From Paraburkholderia nodosa DSM 21604 (GTDB taxonomy: Bacteria; Pseudomonadota; Gammaproteobacteria; Burkholderiales; Burkholderiaceae), in the NCBI RefSeq assembly GCF_000519185.1, contig NZ_JAFA01000007.1, positions 248,001 to 312,000 of the forward strand: a DNA stretch of 64,000 nt, read 5' to 3'. Both the position numbers and the translations under genes were made by a program. Positions 8,935 to 17,133 of this stretch are shown in pieces. The notes under the pieces were generated by a model. The model was not told the DNA's origin. It searched no databases and saw nothing but the letters and a program-made list of their open reading frames with translations. Every line of letters starts with the position of its first letter. The stretch's first letter is position 1.

Positions 8935-10974
8935 TTACTGCACCGACAGCAGCAGGTTGCCGTATTCGTCGACCACGGCTTCGCAGCCGGGCAGCACGCA
9001 CGTGGTGGTGTCGTCCTGCGCGATGATCGCGGGGCCGTCGAAACGATGACCGGCCAGCAGCACCGAACGGTGATAAAGCGGCACGGTGCGCCAGGCGCCG
9101 TCCAGATACACGTCGATCATGGCCTCGACCGGCGGCGCGCCTTCGCCCACGGCGATCTTCGGCATGTCGGGCTTCGGCGTCGGCAGACTGATCACCAGCC
9201 GCAGCGCCACGACCTGCACCGGCGACGTCACGTCGCTGTGGCCATAGAGGCGGTGATGTTCGCGATGAAACGCGTCGGCGATGGTCGCCATGTCGCCGTT
9301 GCGGATCGATTGCGGATCGAGCGGTGTGTCGACTTCGAACGACTGGCCGCGATAGCGCATGTCCGCAGAGACCCACATCTCTGCGCCTTCGTCTGCCCCG
9401 GTTTCCTTGATGATCCACTCGCGCGCCTGCGCCTCCAGCGCGGCAAGGTCGCCAGTCAGCTTGGTGAGCGAGGCGGCGTCCAGCGGGTAATAGGTGGTGC
9501 GCACGAAGTCGTTCTTGGTGTCGGCGATCAGGCCGCCCAGCGCGCTCAGCACGCCCGGCGTGGTCGGCACGACGAGATGCTTCATGTTCAGTGCGCGGGC
9601 GAGGAAACCGCCGAGCATCGGACCCGCGCCGCCGAACGGCATCAGCGAGAAGGTGCGCGGATCAATGCCGAAGCGCGACACGATGCGACTGACGCCGCCG
9701 TACATGCCGGACACGGCGACGTCGATGATCGCGGCTGCAGTCTGATGCACGTCCAGATCGAGACGTTGTGCGAGCGGTTCGATCGCGCGGCGGCTGGCGT
9801 CGACATCGACCTTCACCGCGTTATAGCCAAGCGACGCACGGCCGAGCACGCCGATCACCGCGAACGCGTCGGTGATGGTGGGGCGCGTGCCGCCGCGGCC
9901 GTAGCACACCGGACCCGGATTCGAGCCGGCGCTTTCCGGACCGACCTTCAACACGCCGAAGTCGTCGACCCAGGCGATGGAGCCGCCGCCGTCGCCGATC
10001 GACGACACCGATACCGACGGGATATGAATCTGGAAGTCGCCGATGTATTCGCCGGTCGCGTATTGCGGCTTGCCGTCGACGATCAGCGCGACGTCCGCAG
10101 TGGTGCCGCCGATGTCGAGGCTCATGCAGTCCTTGATCTTGCACATGCCGGCGAGATACGACGCGCCGATCACGCCCGCCGCCGTGCCCGACAGGATCAT
10201 CTGCACGCAGTTGCTTTTGCCATTCTCAGCGCTCATCACGCCGCCGTTGGACTTGGTCACCTTGAGGTCCGCGCCGACGCCGCTCTGCGCGAGGGCGTCC
10301 TGCAGGCGCGACAGGTATTGCGACACGCGCGGCTGCACATAGCCACCGATGGTCGCGGTCACGGTGCGCTCGTATTCGCGGATGATCGGCCACACTTCAT
10401 GCGAGCACGACACGAAGAAGCCGGGCGCGGCCTTCTCGATGATCGCCTTGACCTGTTGCTCGTGTGCGGGGTTGCGATAGGAGTGCAGCAACGAGATCAC
10501 CACGCCCTCGCACTGAGCCGCCTGCAGCGCGGCGAGCGCGGCGCGCACGCTGGCCTCGTCGATGGGCGCTTCCTCGGTGCCGTCCGCACGCATGCGGCCG
10601 TCCACGCCGAACACGCGGTCGCGCGTGACGAGCGGCTCCGGGCGGCGCGACATCAGGTGGTACATGTCGGGAATCTTGAGGCGAGCGATATCGAGCACAT
10701 CTTCGAAATTGCGCGTCGTGATGAGCGCGAGGCGCAGGCCCTTGCGCATCACCACCGCATTCACGCCCACCGTGGTGCCGTGCGTGAAGTACGTGACATC
10801 GCGCGGGTCGATGCCGAAACGTTCGCGCAGGCCCGTCATGCCGTCGATCACTTCGCTGCCCGGCGAGTCCGGCCGCGAAAATACTTTCAGCGTGCGCGTG
10901 GTGCGCGTCTCGTCGTCCAGCACGGCAAAGTCCGTGAACGATCCGCCGATGTCTACTCCGATTCTCAAGCCCAT
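8935..10974 (-). CDS. hyuA: Hydantoinase/oxoprolinase family protein, A subunit
   Basis: This 679-residue protein is the A subunit partner of the following HyuB. The N-terminus RIGVDIGGSFTDFAVLD carries the ATP-phosphate loop of the ASKHA fold, and a second phosphate motif, DIGGTTADVALIVDG, is near residue 285. The region PFGGAGPML near 445 is also typical. AGGAAGG lies in front of the start at 10974. The gene follows the binding-protein gene by 87 bp and precedes HyuB by 30 bp. The A/B pair would be an ATP-dependent cytoplasmic enzyme acting on whatever the Pot-type importer brings in; that linkage is inference from gene order. Confidence 0.9.
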   Translation of the reverse strand: MGLRIGVDIGGSFTDFAVLDDETRTTRTLKVFSRPDSPGSEVIDGMTGLRERFGIDPRDVTYFTHGTTVGVNAVVMRKGLRLALITTRNFEDVLDIARLKIPDMYHLMSRRPEPLVTRDRVFGVDGRMRADGTEEAPIDEASVRAALAALQAAQCEGVVISLLHSYRNPAHEQQVKAIIEKAAPGFFVSCSHEVWPIIREYERTVTATIGGYVQPRVSQYLSRLQDALAQSGVGADLKVTKSNGGVMSAENGKSNCVQMILSGTAAGVIGASYLAGMCKIKDCMSLDIGGTTADVALIVDGKPQYATGEYIGDFQIHIPSVSVSSIGDGGGSIAWVDDFGVLKVGPESAGSNPGPVCYGRGGTRPTITDAFAVIGVLGRASLGYNAVKVDVDASRRAIEPLAQRLDLDVHQTAAAIIDVAVSGMYGGVSRIVSRFGIDPRTFSLMPFGGAGPMLGGFLARALNMKHLVVPTTPGVLSALGGLIADTKNDFVRTTYYPLDAASLTKLTGDLAALEAQAREWIIKETGADEGAEMWVSADMRYRGQSFEVDTPLDPQSIRNGDMATIADAFHREHHRLYGHSDVTSPVQVVALRLVISLPTPKPDMPKIAVGEGAPPVEAMIDVYLDGAWRTVPLYHRSVLLAGHRFDGPAIIAQDDTTTCVLPGCEAVVDEYGNLLLSVQ

Positions 10975-11061
10975 TGCCTTCCTCTGCCTTTCTCCAGATA
11001 AGCCATGCGGCGCTTGCGCGTCCGCGTCGTTTGCAGCCCGTATCTGACCGGCGTCCCGCCT

Positions 11062-12123
11062 TCAGCGACCGATCTGCTTGTTCCAGCTTTCGATCCATTG
11101 CGGTACGTACTTGCCGATGTCATCGAAATTCACCCAGATCGACTTGTCGACCGTGGCGATGCGCGGTTTGACCACCGCGTCGTACGAGACCTTGGTGTTC
11201 GAAGCGGTGTATTGCATCGCGTTGGCAAAGCACGATTGACCTTGCGCGGACGCGAGTTCGTTGAGGAACTGCGTGCCGAGTGGCGAGCCGTTCTTGACCT
11301 TCACGGCCATGTTCGGGAACGCGACCGAGCCCGGCGCCGGATTGATCCACGCGATGTCCGGGTTGCTGGTGTCGTGCTCGCTCCACGCGCGACCGTCGTA
11401 GTACATCGCGATGTCGATGTCGCCGTTGCGGATCGCGTTGAGCGGCGCATTCGGTTCGTTGAAGAACGTCACGTTCTTGCTGTCGCGCATGCGCTTGATC
11501 TGATCGAGCGCCGGCTGGATGTTGGTGGGCGAGCCGCCGTAGAGCTGGTTGAATAGCGTGATGAGGCCGGCCGGGGTCGCCACGTAGTTGATGTCCGGAA
11601 TGCCCGCCTGGTACTTCCCTGCGACCACGCCTTCGACGAATTCCTTCCACGACTTCGGTGGGTTCTTGACGCGCCTGGTGCTGTACATCAGGCCGAAATC
11701 GCCGAATGTGATGGGGAAGCCATAACCATGGCCGTACTGCACGAGGCGCGGATCGAGGTCCGCGAGATTGGGCACGTCCTTCGTCGTGATCGGATCCAGC
11801 AGCTTGCGTTCAACCGCGATATGCGTCGCCTCGGGTGTGCTCACCATCACGTCGATTGGCGGCTTGGCCGGGTTCGCCGCGACCTGGTTGACCCATTGCA
11901 GCGGATTGCCGAGCGTCACGTCCACGCTCTTGCCGGTCTTCTTCTCGAACGGCTCGACGAAACACTCGCGATAGGCCTTCTCCCACGTGCCGCCGAACGC
12001 GGTCACGGTGAGGTCGGCGCTGAACGCCGTGACCGACGGCGCCAGGCACACCAGCACGGCAACGCCGCGACGAAGCCGGAGTGCGGCCGATGGCCGGCGG
12101 ATTTTCGAGGCGATGAACTCCAT
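11062..12123 (-). CDS. Periplasmic substrate-binding protein, PotD/family 1 type
   Basis: This 353-residue extracellular solute-binding protein heads the transport/hydantoinase operon. I take the ATG at 12123, preceded by GGGAG, because it gives a normal signal peptide: a basic start with a hydrophobic run (GVAVLVCLAP) and probable cleavage after SVTAFSA. The mature part begins LTVTAFGGTWEKAYRE, a pattern common to PotD-like and other polyamine/opine binding proteins. YGFPITFGDFGLMYST and DIDIAMYYDGRAW lie in the predicted ligand cleft. It would deliver its ligand to the PotABC-type proteins encoded 4-7 kb downstream in the same operon. It is divergent from the IclR regulator, with a dyad operator between them. 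Confidence 0.88.
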   Translation of the reverse strand: MEFIASKIRRPSAALRLRRGVAVLVCLAPSVTAFSADLTVTAFGGTWEKAYRECFVEPFEKKTGKSVDVTLGNPLQWVNQVAANPAKPPIDVMVSTPEATHIAVERKLLDPITTKDVPNLADLDPRLVQYGHGYGFPITFGDFGLMYSTRRVKNPPKSWKEFVEGVVAGKYQAGIPDINYVATPAGLITLFNQLYGGSPTNIQPALDQIKRMRDSKNVTFFNEPNAPLNAIRNGDIDIAMYYDGRAWSEHDTSNPDIAWINPAPGSVAFPNMAVKVKNGSPLGTQFLNELASAQGQSCFANAMQYTASNTKVSYDAVVKPRIATVDKSIWVNFDDIGKYVPQWIESWNKQIGR

Positions 12124-12188
12124 GTTTCTCCCGACGGGGTGAGGGATCTCGACACAGGGCAGCTTGCACTTGCTCACTTTGTGTGCCA

Positions 12189-12213
12189 CAATACGGCACG
12201 GTGTATTCCAATA
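12189..12213. promoter_or_regulatory. Probable IclR-type operator in the divergent intergenic region
   Basis: GTATTCCAATAC at 12202-12213 is a dyad with perfect GTATT/AATAC arms and a 2-bp centre. The word CAATACGG occurs again at 12188-12195, just before it. The site lies between the start codons of the binding-protein gene (12123) and the IclR gene (12259), where an IclR protein would control both. Binding is inferred from position and symmetry only. Confidence 0.5.
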
Positions 12214-12258
12214 CGGTACAAGTTAGCATGTGGGCCTTTCGATCGCAAGGGATCAAAA

Positions 12259-13002
12259 ATGAACAGCCTCCTGAAAAGCATCGAGATCATCGAAACCGTC
12301 TCGCAGCATCAGCCCATTGGCGTCAGCGAGCTCTCGAAGCTGCTGGAAATGCCGAAGTCGAGCGTGCAGCGGGTGTTGATGACGTTCCAGGAAGCGGGCT
12401 GGCTGCGTCAGGCCGGCAGCGAAGTGACGCGCTGGGAGATCGGCGCGCGGGTGGTGGGCGTGAGGCCCATCGCGCTGAAGGGCGGGGCGTTGCAGAAGGC
12501 GGCGCGCCAGCCTATGCAGGACCTCTGCGACCTCGTCAACGAAACCGTTCATCTGTCCATTCCGGACGGCACGACGGCGATGGTTCTGATTGAGGAGACC
12601 GAGTGCAAACAGTTCGTGCGCACGGCGTACTCCATCGGCAACGTGTCGCCGTTCCATGCCACGGCCAATGGCCTCGCGCTGCTCGCGCACATGAACGAGA
12701 GCCAGATCGACACCATCCTCGGGCGCGAGCTGGCGAAGTACGGCGAAAACACCATCATCGATCCGGAGCGGATCCGCGAAGAGCTTGAGCGCATTCGCGC
12801 GCGGGGCTATTCCATCAATCTCGGGCAGTACCGTCATCAGGTCTACGCCATCGGTGCGCCCGTGTTCGACGGTAACGGCATCGCCGTGGCGAGCGTGTGT
12901 TTCTCCATGCCGGGCTCGCGCTTCGAAGCGGACCGGATCGAAGAATGGGGGCGCGCGGTCAGGAATGCCGCCCGCGAGATCAGCGGCGCGAGCGTCTGCT
13001 GA
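12259..13002 (+). CDS. IclR-family transcriptional regulator
   Basis: This 247-residue regulator begins MNSLLKSIEIIETVSQHQ, followed by an N-terminal winged helix-turn-helix (ISELSKLLEMPKSSVQRVL-like stretch, residues 20-40) and the C-terminal IclR ligand-binding domain. Its signature (SPFHATANGLALLAH near 130, then GYSINLGQYRHQVYAIGAPVF near 190) is clear. AAGGGA precedes the ATG; the much longer upstream in-frame extension is antisense to the divergent gene. IclR proteins usually respond to a small carboxylic or aromatic catabolite. The likely targets are its own gene and the divergent Pot/Hyu operon, through the dyad at 12202-12213. Confidence 0.92.
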   Translation: MNSLLKSIEIIETVSQHQPIGVSELSKLLEMPKSSVQRVLMTFQEAGWLRQAGSEVTRWEIGARVVGVRPIALKGGALQKAARQPMQDLCDLVNETVHLSIPDGTTAMVLIEETECKQFVRTAYSIGNVSPFHATANGLALLAHMNESQIDTILGRELAKYGENTIIDPERIREELERIRARGYSINLGQYRHQVYAIGAPVFDGNGIAVASVCFSMPGSRFEADRIEEWGRAVRNAAREISGASVC

Positions 13003-13017
13003 ACGCGCGCGGCACGC

Positions 13018-14406
13018 TCAGGCGAGCGCGAACAGCGCTTGCGTCAGATCGCGCGCCGGGTGTGCCTCCATCGCGAGAATCGTTGCCAGCGCGCGTTGCG
13101 TCGGAGCCACGCCGATCACCGGCGTAAGCGCATCGATGAATTTGTTGCAGATGGCTTCCGGCAACATCGGCTCGCGCAGGTGCGAGCCGAGCGGCTCCGA
13201 AAGCAGCGTCACGTGCCGCGAGCCGTCGGTCATTCGCAGTACGACGCGCGTCGGAATCGACATGTCGGCGCGGTGCTGAACGTCGAACGCGGGGTCCCGA
13301 TGCACGCTGATCTTCGCGCACAGTTCGCGTATTGCCGGCGAAGCGAAATCCGGTTCGCGCAGCGCGTCGTTGAGATCGTCGGCGAGCAAGGCCGAAGCGA
13401 TCAGAAAGCGCGCATTGAACTGCGCGTCGACCAGATTGGATGGGAAGGGCGAATCCAGCGTGTCGACGAATTCCTTGAACGAATATACGTCGATCGCCTC
13501 GATCTGCCCGATGTCGATGCGCGGCTTCATCTGCAGCACGCCTTCGAGCGCAGGATGCGCCCAGCGGCAACAGGCCCACGGCTTGAATTCGACGCGGTGG
13601 ATCAGCCAGTCGTCGCCGGGCAACGTGTCGAGCGCTTCGGGACGGATCCGGTCGGAACCATAGGTTTTCCAGAAGCCGAATTCGTCGGAAAAGAAGTGCT
13701 GGTCGCCGGCATAGCCTTCCTTTGCCAGACACGCCGACAGCACGCCCGCCGCGGCCGCATTGCCATAGCCGTTTTTCAGCCAGGTGTAACCGCCTTGCGG
13801 ATTGGCGCGCACGATCATCGGCATCGGCGCCTGCTGGGCCGTCAGCCCGAAGCCGTGCAGCCACTGCGCTTCATTGAGCCTTAGCAGCATGCCGGCGGCG
13901 ACGAACGCGCCGAAGGTCTGCCACGTGGCATAGCCGATGTCCTTCGAGGGCGCGGTCGCGCTCGGGCACAGCATCGTGCCGATCCGCAACGACGCCTCGT
14001 AGGCCACGATGATCGCGTGCAGCAGTTCGCGGCCGCTCGCCGACACCTGGTGCGCACAGGCCAGCGCTGGACCGATGATCGTCGCGCCCGGATGGGAGGG
14101 GGCTTCCTCGCGGTAGCAGTCGTCGAAATCAAGCACGTTCGCGGCTTGCGCATACGCGTGCGTGGCATCGAGCAGGCCGCCATGCAGAGCACCGCCGAGC
14201 GGAATCGTGCCGTGGGCCGCCACCGAATTCAGCGACAGCGCGCGCAGCATGGCGCGCATCTGAACCGTGTCCAGACCGGTGCGCAGGCACGCGATGCCAT
14301 CGAGCAGGCACTGCTTGCCCGCCGCCCGTGCGTCGTCGGGAATGGATTCGAAGCGATGCGCGAGCAGCCATCGTGCGAGACCGGCAAAGCCATATTGATC
14401 GGACAT
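13018..14406 (-). CDS. MmgE/PrpD family protein
   Basis: This 462-residue protein belongs to the MmgE/PrpD (2-methylcitrate dehydratase/immune-responsive gene 1-like) fold family. The diagnostic N-terminal region reads HGGLLDATHAYAQAANVLDFDD near residue 75, followed by SHPGATIIGPALA near 105; the C-terminal lid region carries GLTAQQAPMPM. Members dehydrate, isomerise or decarboxylate tri- and dicarboxylic acids, and the specificity here is open. AAAAGG precedes the ATG. Its stop is only 15 bp from the convergent IclR stop. The promoter upstream (14482-14547) carries the same LysR box as the catabolic operons to the right, so it probably belongs to that regulon rather than to the IclR operon. 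Confidence 0.88.
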   Translation of the reverse strand: MSDQYGFAGLARWLLAHRFESIPDDARAAGKQCLLDGIACLRTGLDTVQMRAMLRALSLNSVAAHGTIPLGGALHGGLLDATHAYAQAANVLDFDDCYREEAPSHPGATIIGPALACAHQVSASGRELLHAIIVAYEASLRIGTMLCPSATAPSKDIGYATWQTFGAFVAAGMLLRLNEAQWLHGFGLTAQQAPMPMIVRANPQGGYTWLKNGYGNAAAAGVLSACLAKEGYAGDQHFFSDEFGFWKTYGSDRIRPEALDTLPGDDWLIHRVEFKPWACCRWAHPALEGVLQMKPRIDIGQIEAIDVYSFKEFVDTLDSPFPSNLVDAQFNARFLIASALLADDLNDALREPDFASPAIRELCAKISVHRDPAFDVQHRADMSIPTRVVLRMTDGSRHVTLLSEPLGSHLREPMLPEAICNKFIDALTPVIGVAPTQRALATILAMEAHPARDLTQALFALA

Positions 14407-14481
14407 GATTGCCTTTTCACCTGTGTCCCGGCGCGGCGGCGCACAACGCGTCGCCGAACCTGCCGGGATAGAGAGGAGACG

Positions 14482-14547
14482 AGGCTACGAAGGACGAAAT
14501 CGCGCGTCAAATACGAATTCGAGATACGGCGATCTTCCTCTGATATG
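14482..14547 (-). promoter_or_regulatory. LysR-box promoter E (for MmgE/PrpD gene)
   Basis: Read on the minus strand, CATATCAGAGGAAGATC (14547-14531) is a T-N11-A LysR box with a weaker right half. Thirty-seven bp from its first base lies TTGACG (14510-14505), then a 17-bp spacer and TAGCCT (14487-14482). Geometry is identical to promoters A-C. Predicted transcription starts near 14475, about 70 bp before the ATG. Confidence 0.6.
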
Positions 14548-14585
14548 GGACGGCCCACAGACGGGCGCGAGTGCGGCTTTAGCCG

Positions 14586-15482
14586 TCAGGCGCTGCTCTC
14601 GCGGAACGCGTCGGCGAAGGACTTCGCCAGCATGTTCATCGGAATGTTGAGGGGATAGACCACGTAGGTGACGAACTCGATGCGCTTCGAAAACGGCAGG
14701 ATGGCGAGCTGGTCCGCGTACTCGCGCACGACCAGCTGGTTCATCACGCTCACGCCCATGCCGCGCACGACCATCCGGCAGATGGCCGCGGCGAAGTGCG
14801 ATTCGTAGGCCAGGATGCGCTTGTCCTCGCCGTCGATCCGGCAGGCGTCGTCAATCCGCTTGCGCATCACATCGCTCGACTTGAGCGACAGGAAGCGTTC
14901 GCCGACGAGATCCGCCGGCGTGAGCGCATCATTGCGCTGAGCAAGCCGGTGATCGCGCGGCACGATGCACACGCCCTCGCTCTTGCGCACCACTTCGGAT
15001 GCGACGCTGGTGCCGTTGAAGATCTCAGAGGCAATGCCGACGTCCGCATAACCGGTGGCGAGCCACTGGCATACGGTCAGCGAATCGGCAACCTGCAGCG
15101 TGATGTCGACATCCGGATAACGCTGCGCAAACAGATGGATGGCGTCCGGCACCGCGACGATCGCCATGGACGGCACGGCGGCAACGCGCAGACGGCCGCT
15201 GCCGCGCTTGCGGATGGACTCGGCCTTCTCTTCGAGCCCACGCAGGCTGGTAAAGGTATGTTCGACGTCGCGAAAGAACACCTGACCTTCGAGCGTCGGC
15301 ATCAGCTTGCCGATTTGCCGTTCGAACAGCTTGATGCCGAGCCGCCGCTCGAGCTGGCCGATGACGCGGCTGATGTTCGATTGCGACGTGTGCAAGTCCT
15401 TGGCGGCCTGCGTCATCGAACCCGACAACATCACCGCGCGGAAGGCTTGAACTTCGCGAAAATTCAGCATCGGGCGGGGCAT
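14586..15482 (-). CDS. LysR-family transcriptional regulator
   Basis: This 298-residue protein has an N-terminal LysR helix-turn-helix (FREVQAFRAVMLSGSMTQAA, then LHTSQSNISRVIGQLERRLG) and a periplasmic-binding-protein-like effector domain from about residue 95. Possible starts are 15482 (MPRPMLNF) and 15470 (MLNF); neither has a clear ribosome site. A minus-strand TATAAT at 15509-15504 would start the message near 15497, giving a very short leader. The CAT-N11-ATG box of promoter A begins on its own start codon, so bound regulator should block its own gene while activating the divergent dehydrogenase operon. It is the obvious candidate to bind the five matching boxes between 14482 and 31329. 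Confidence 0.92.
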   Translation of the reverse strand: MPRPMLNFREVQAFRAVMLSGSMTQAAKDLHTSQSNISRVIGQLERRLGIKLFERQIGKLMPTLEGQVFFRDVEHTFTSLRGLEEKAESIRKRGSGRLRVAAVPSMAIVAVPDAIHLFAQRYPDVDITLQVADSLTVCQWLATGYADVGIASEIFNGTSVASEVVRKSEGVCIVPRDHRLAQRNDALTPADLVGERFLSLKSSDVMRKRIDDACRIDGEDKRILAYESHFAAAICRMVVRGMGVSVMNQLVVREYADQLAILPFSKRIEFVTYVVYPLNIPMNMLAKSFADAFRESSA

Positions 15483-15545
15483 ATCAAAATGGTATGGCCC
15501 ACGATTATATGCGCATTTGTCAAAAAAAATTCTCGTTCTTACACT
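15480..15545 (+). promoter_or_regulatory. LysR-box promoter A (for the 15628-22630 operon)
   Basis: The LysR box CATATCAAAATGGTATG lies at 15480-15496, TTGTCA at 15517-15522, a 17-bp spacer follows, and TACACT at 15540-15545. The start of transcription should be near 15552, putting the box centre at about -64, the standard LysR recognition position. The box overlaps the divergent regulator's start codon. A second, imperfect CAT-N10-ATG sequence at 15615-15630 overlaps the dehydrogenase start codon. Confidence 0.75.
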
Positions 15546-15627
15546 CGCTTCAACATGATGAAACGCCGCCCTGTGACACACTTCGCGACGTTTATCCCAT
15601 GCACATGACCGGGCCATATCAAGAATC

Positions 15628-17097
15628 ATGAAGGACGACACTTTCCACATCATCCCGGTTCCGGGCGGACATTTCATTGGCGGCAAGCGGGTCGACGACC
15701 GTGCCGAACGCGATGTGCTGCGGCCTTCCGACGGCGGAGTGATGGGTACCTTGCCCGACGCATCCGACGATCTCGTCGATCAGGCCGTGTCCGATGCGCA
15801 TCGCAGTTGGCTCGCGAGCGGCTGGGGCACACGTGCGCCGCGTGAACGTGCTCGCGTGCTGTTGCGCTGGGCCGATCTGATCGACGCGAACGCGGACGGA
15901 CTCGGACGCCTCGAAGCCATCGGATCGACGCGTCCCATCGCCGAAGCGCGCGCGTTCGACGTGCCGTTTACCGCGGAGTGCATCCGTTTCTTCGCCGAGT
16001 GCGCCGACAAGTTCGGCGGAGATGCGGTGCCGACGAAACACGACAGCCTGGGCCTCGTGCTGCCGGAACCGTATGGCGTCGTGGGCGCGATCGCGCCGTG
16101 GAACTTTCCGCTGTCGATGGCATCGTGGAAATGCGCGCCCGCGCTCGCGGCCGGCAACGCGATGGTGCTCAAGCCGTCCGAGCTGACGCCTTACTCGGTG
16201 ATGCGTCTCGCGGAACTTGCGGTCGATGCGGGCGTGCCTGCCGGTGTGTTCAACATCGTGCAGGGGCGGGGCGCGAGCGCGGGCGCGGCGCTGGTGAGGC
16301 ATCCGTTGATCGGCAAGATTTCGTTCACTGGCTCCACGCGCACCGGCGCCGCGATCATGAGCGTCGCCGCGCAGCACGGCACGAAGCCGGTCACGCTCGA
16401 ACTCGGCGGCAAGAGCCCGCAAGTGGTATTCGATGACGCGGGCGATATCGATGCAGTCGCGGGACGCATCGTGCGCGGGTTCACATCGAACGCGGGCCAG
16501 GCCTGCGTGTCCGGCACGCGGCTGATTGTGCAGCGCGGCATCGCCGATCGGTTGATCGAAGCGGTCATCGCGAAAGTCGGCGCGCTGCGGCCGGGTCCGA
16601 CCTGGTGCGAGCCCACAAGCTTCCCGCCGATCATCAGCGAACAGCAGGCGCGCAACATTCATGCGGCAGTCCGGCAGACCATCGACGAAGGCGCGAGCGC
16701 GCTGTGCGGCGCGGACTTCTTCGAGCAGGACAGCAAGGGTTTCTACTACCGTCCGACTTTGCTTACGGGCGTGACGAGCCGGTCGCTCGCCGTGCGCGAA
16801 GAGATCTTCGGTCCGGTGCTGACCGTGCAGACCTTCGACGACGAAGAGGAAGCCCTCACGCTCGCCGATCACGCCAGCTATGGCCTCGCGGCGGGCGTCC
16901 ACACGCTCGACCTCGGCCGGGCGCTGCGCGCGACGCGCCGCATTCAGGCGGGCACCGTGTGGATCAACCGTTTCGGGCGCACCTGGGACTTCATCATTCC
17001 GACCGGCGGCTTCAAGGGCTCGGGCATGGGCAAGGATCTGGGGCGTCAGGCGTTCGAGGCGAATCTTCGCTACAAGTCGGTACTGATCGATTTCTAA
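15628..17097 (+). CDS. NAD(P)-dependent aldehyde dehydrogenase
   Basis: This 489-residue protein is a standard-length aldehyde dehydrogenase. The cofactor region includes GAIAPWNFPLSMASWK near 150. The general base is E258 (in TLELGGKSP) and the catalytic thiol C293 (in NAGQACVSGTR). EEIFGPVLTV near residue 390 and the C-terminal GGFKGSGMGKDLG are also conserved. It is the first gene after LysR promoter A and is followed by a HAD hydrolase and a PuuB-like oxidase. The likely job is oxidising the aldehyde produced by the amine oxidase of the same operon, as PuuC does after PuuB. Exact substrate is unknown. Confidence 0.93.
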   Translation: MKDDTFHIIPVPGGHFIGGKRVDDRAERDVLRPSDGGVMGTLPDASDDLVDQAVSDAHRSWLASGWGTRAPRERARVLLRWADLIDANADGLGRLEAIGSTRPIAEARAFDVPFTAECIRFFAECADKFGGDAVPTKHDSLGLVLPEPYGVVGAIAPWNFPLSMASWKCAPALAAGNAMVLKPSELTPYSVMRLAELAVDAGVPAGVFNIVQGRGASAGAALVRHPLIGKISFTGSTRTGAAIMSVAAQHGTKPVTLELGGKSPQVVFDDAGDIDAVAGRIVRGFTSNAGQACVSGTRLIVQRGIADRLIEAVIAKVGALRPGPTWCEPTSFPPIISEQQARNIHAAVRQTIDEGASALCGADFFEQDSKGFYYRPTLLTGVTSRSLAVREEIFGPVLTVQTFDDEEEALTLADHASYGLAAGVHTLDLGRALRATRRIQAGTVWINRFGRTWDFIIPTGGFKGSGMGKDLGRQAFEANLRYKSVLIDF

Positions 17098-17133
17098 TTC
17101 CGGGCGACGCGCCCAATCACCCAAGGACACAAC

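Noticed and set aside
8536..11001. Long plus-strand open frame of about 820 codons across the hyuA/hyuB region
   Set aside because: It is antisense to two well-supported genes, is rich in His/Arg/Ala with no domain, and is typical of high-GC third-position bias.
15615..15630. Sixth LysR-like box overlapping the aldehyde dehydrogenase start codon
   Set aside because: CAT and ATG are separated by 10 rather than 11 bases and no promoter elements follow at the usual distance; kept only as a remark with promoter A.
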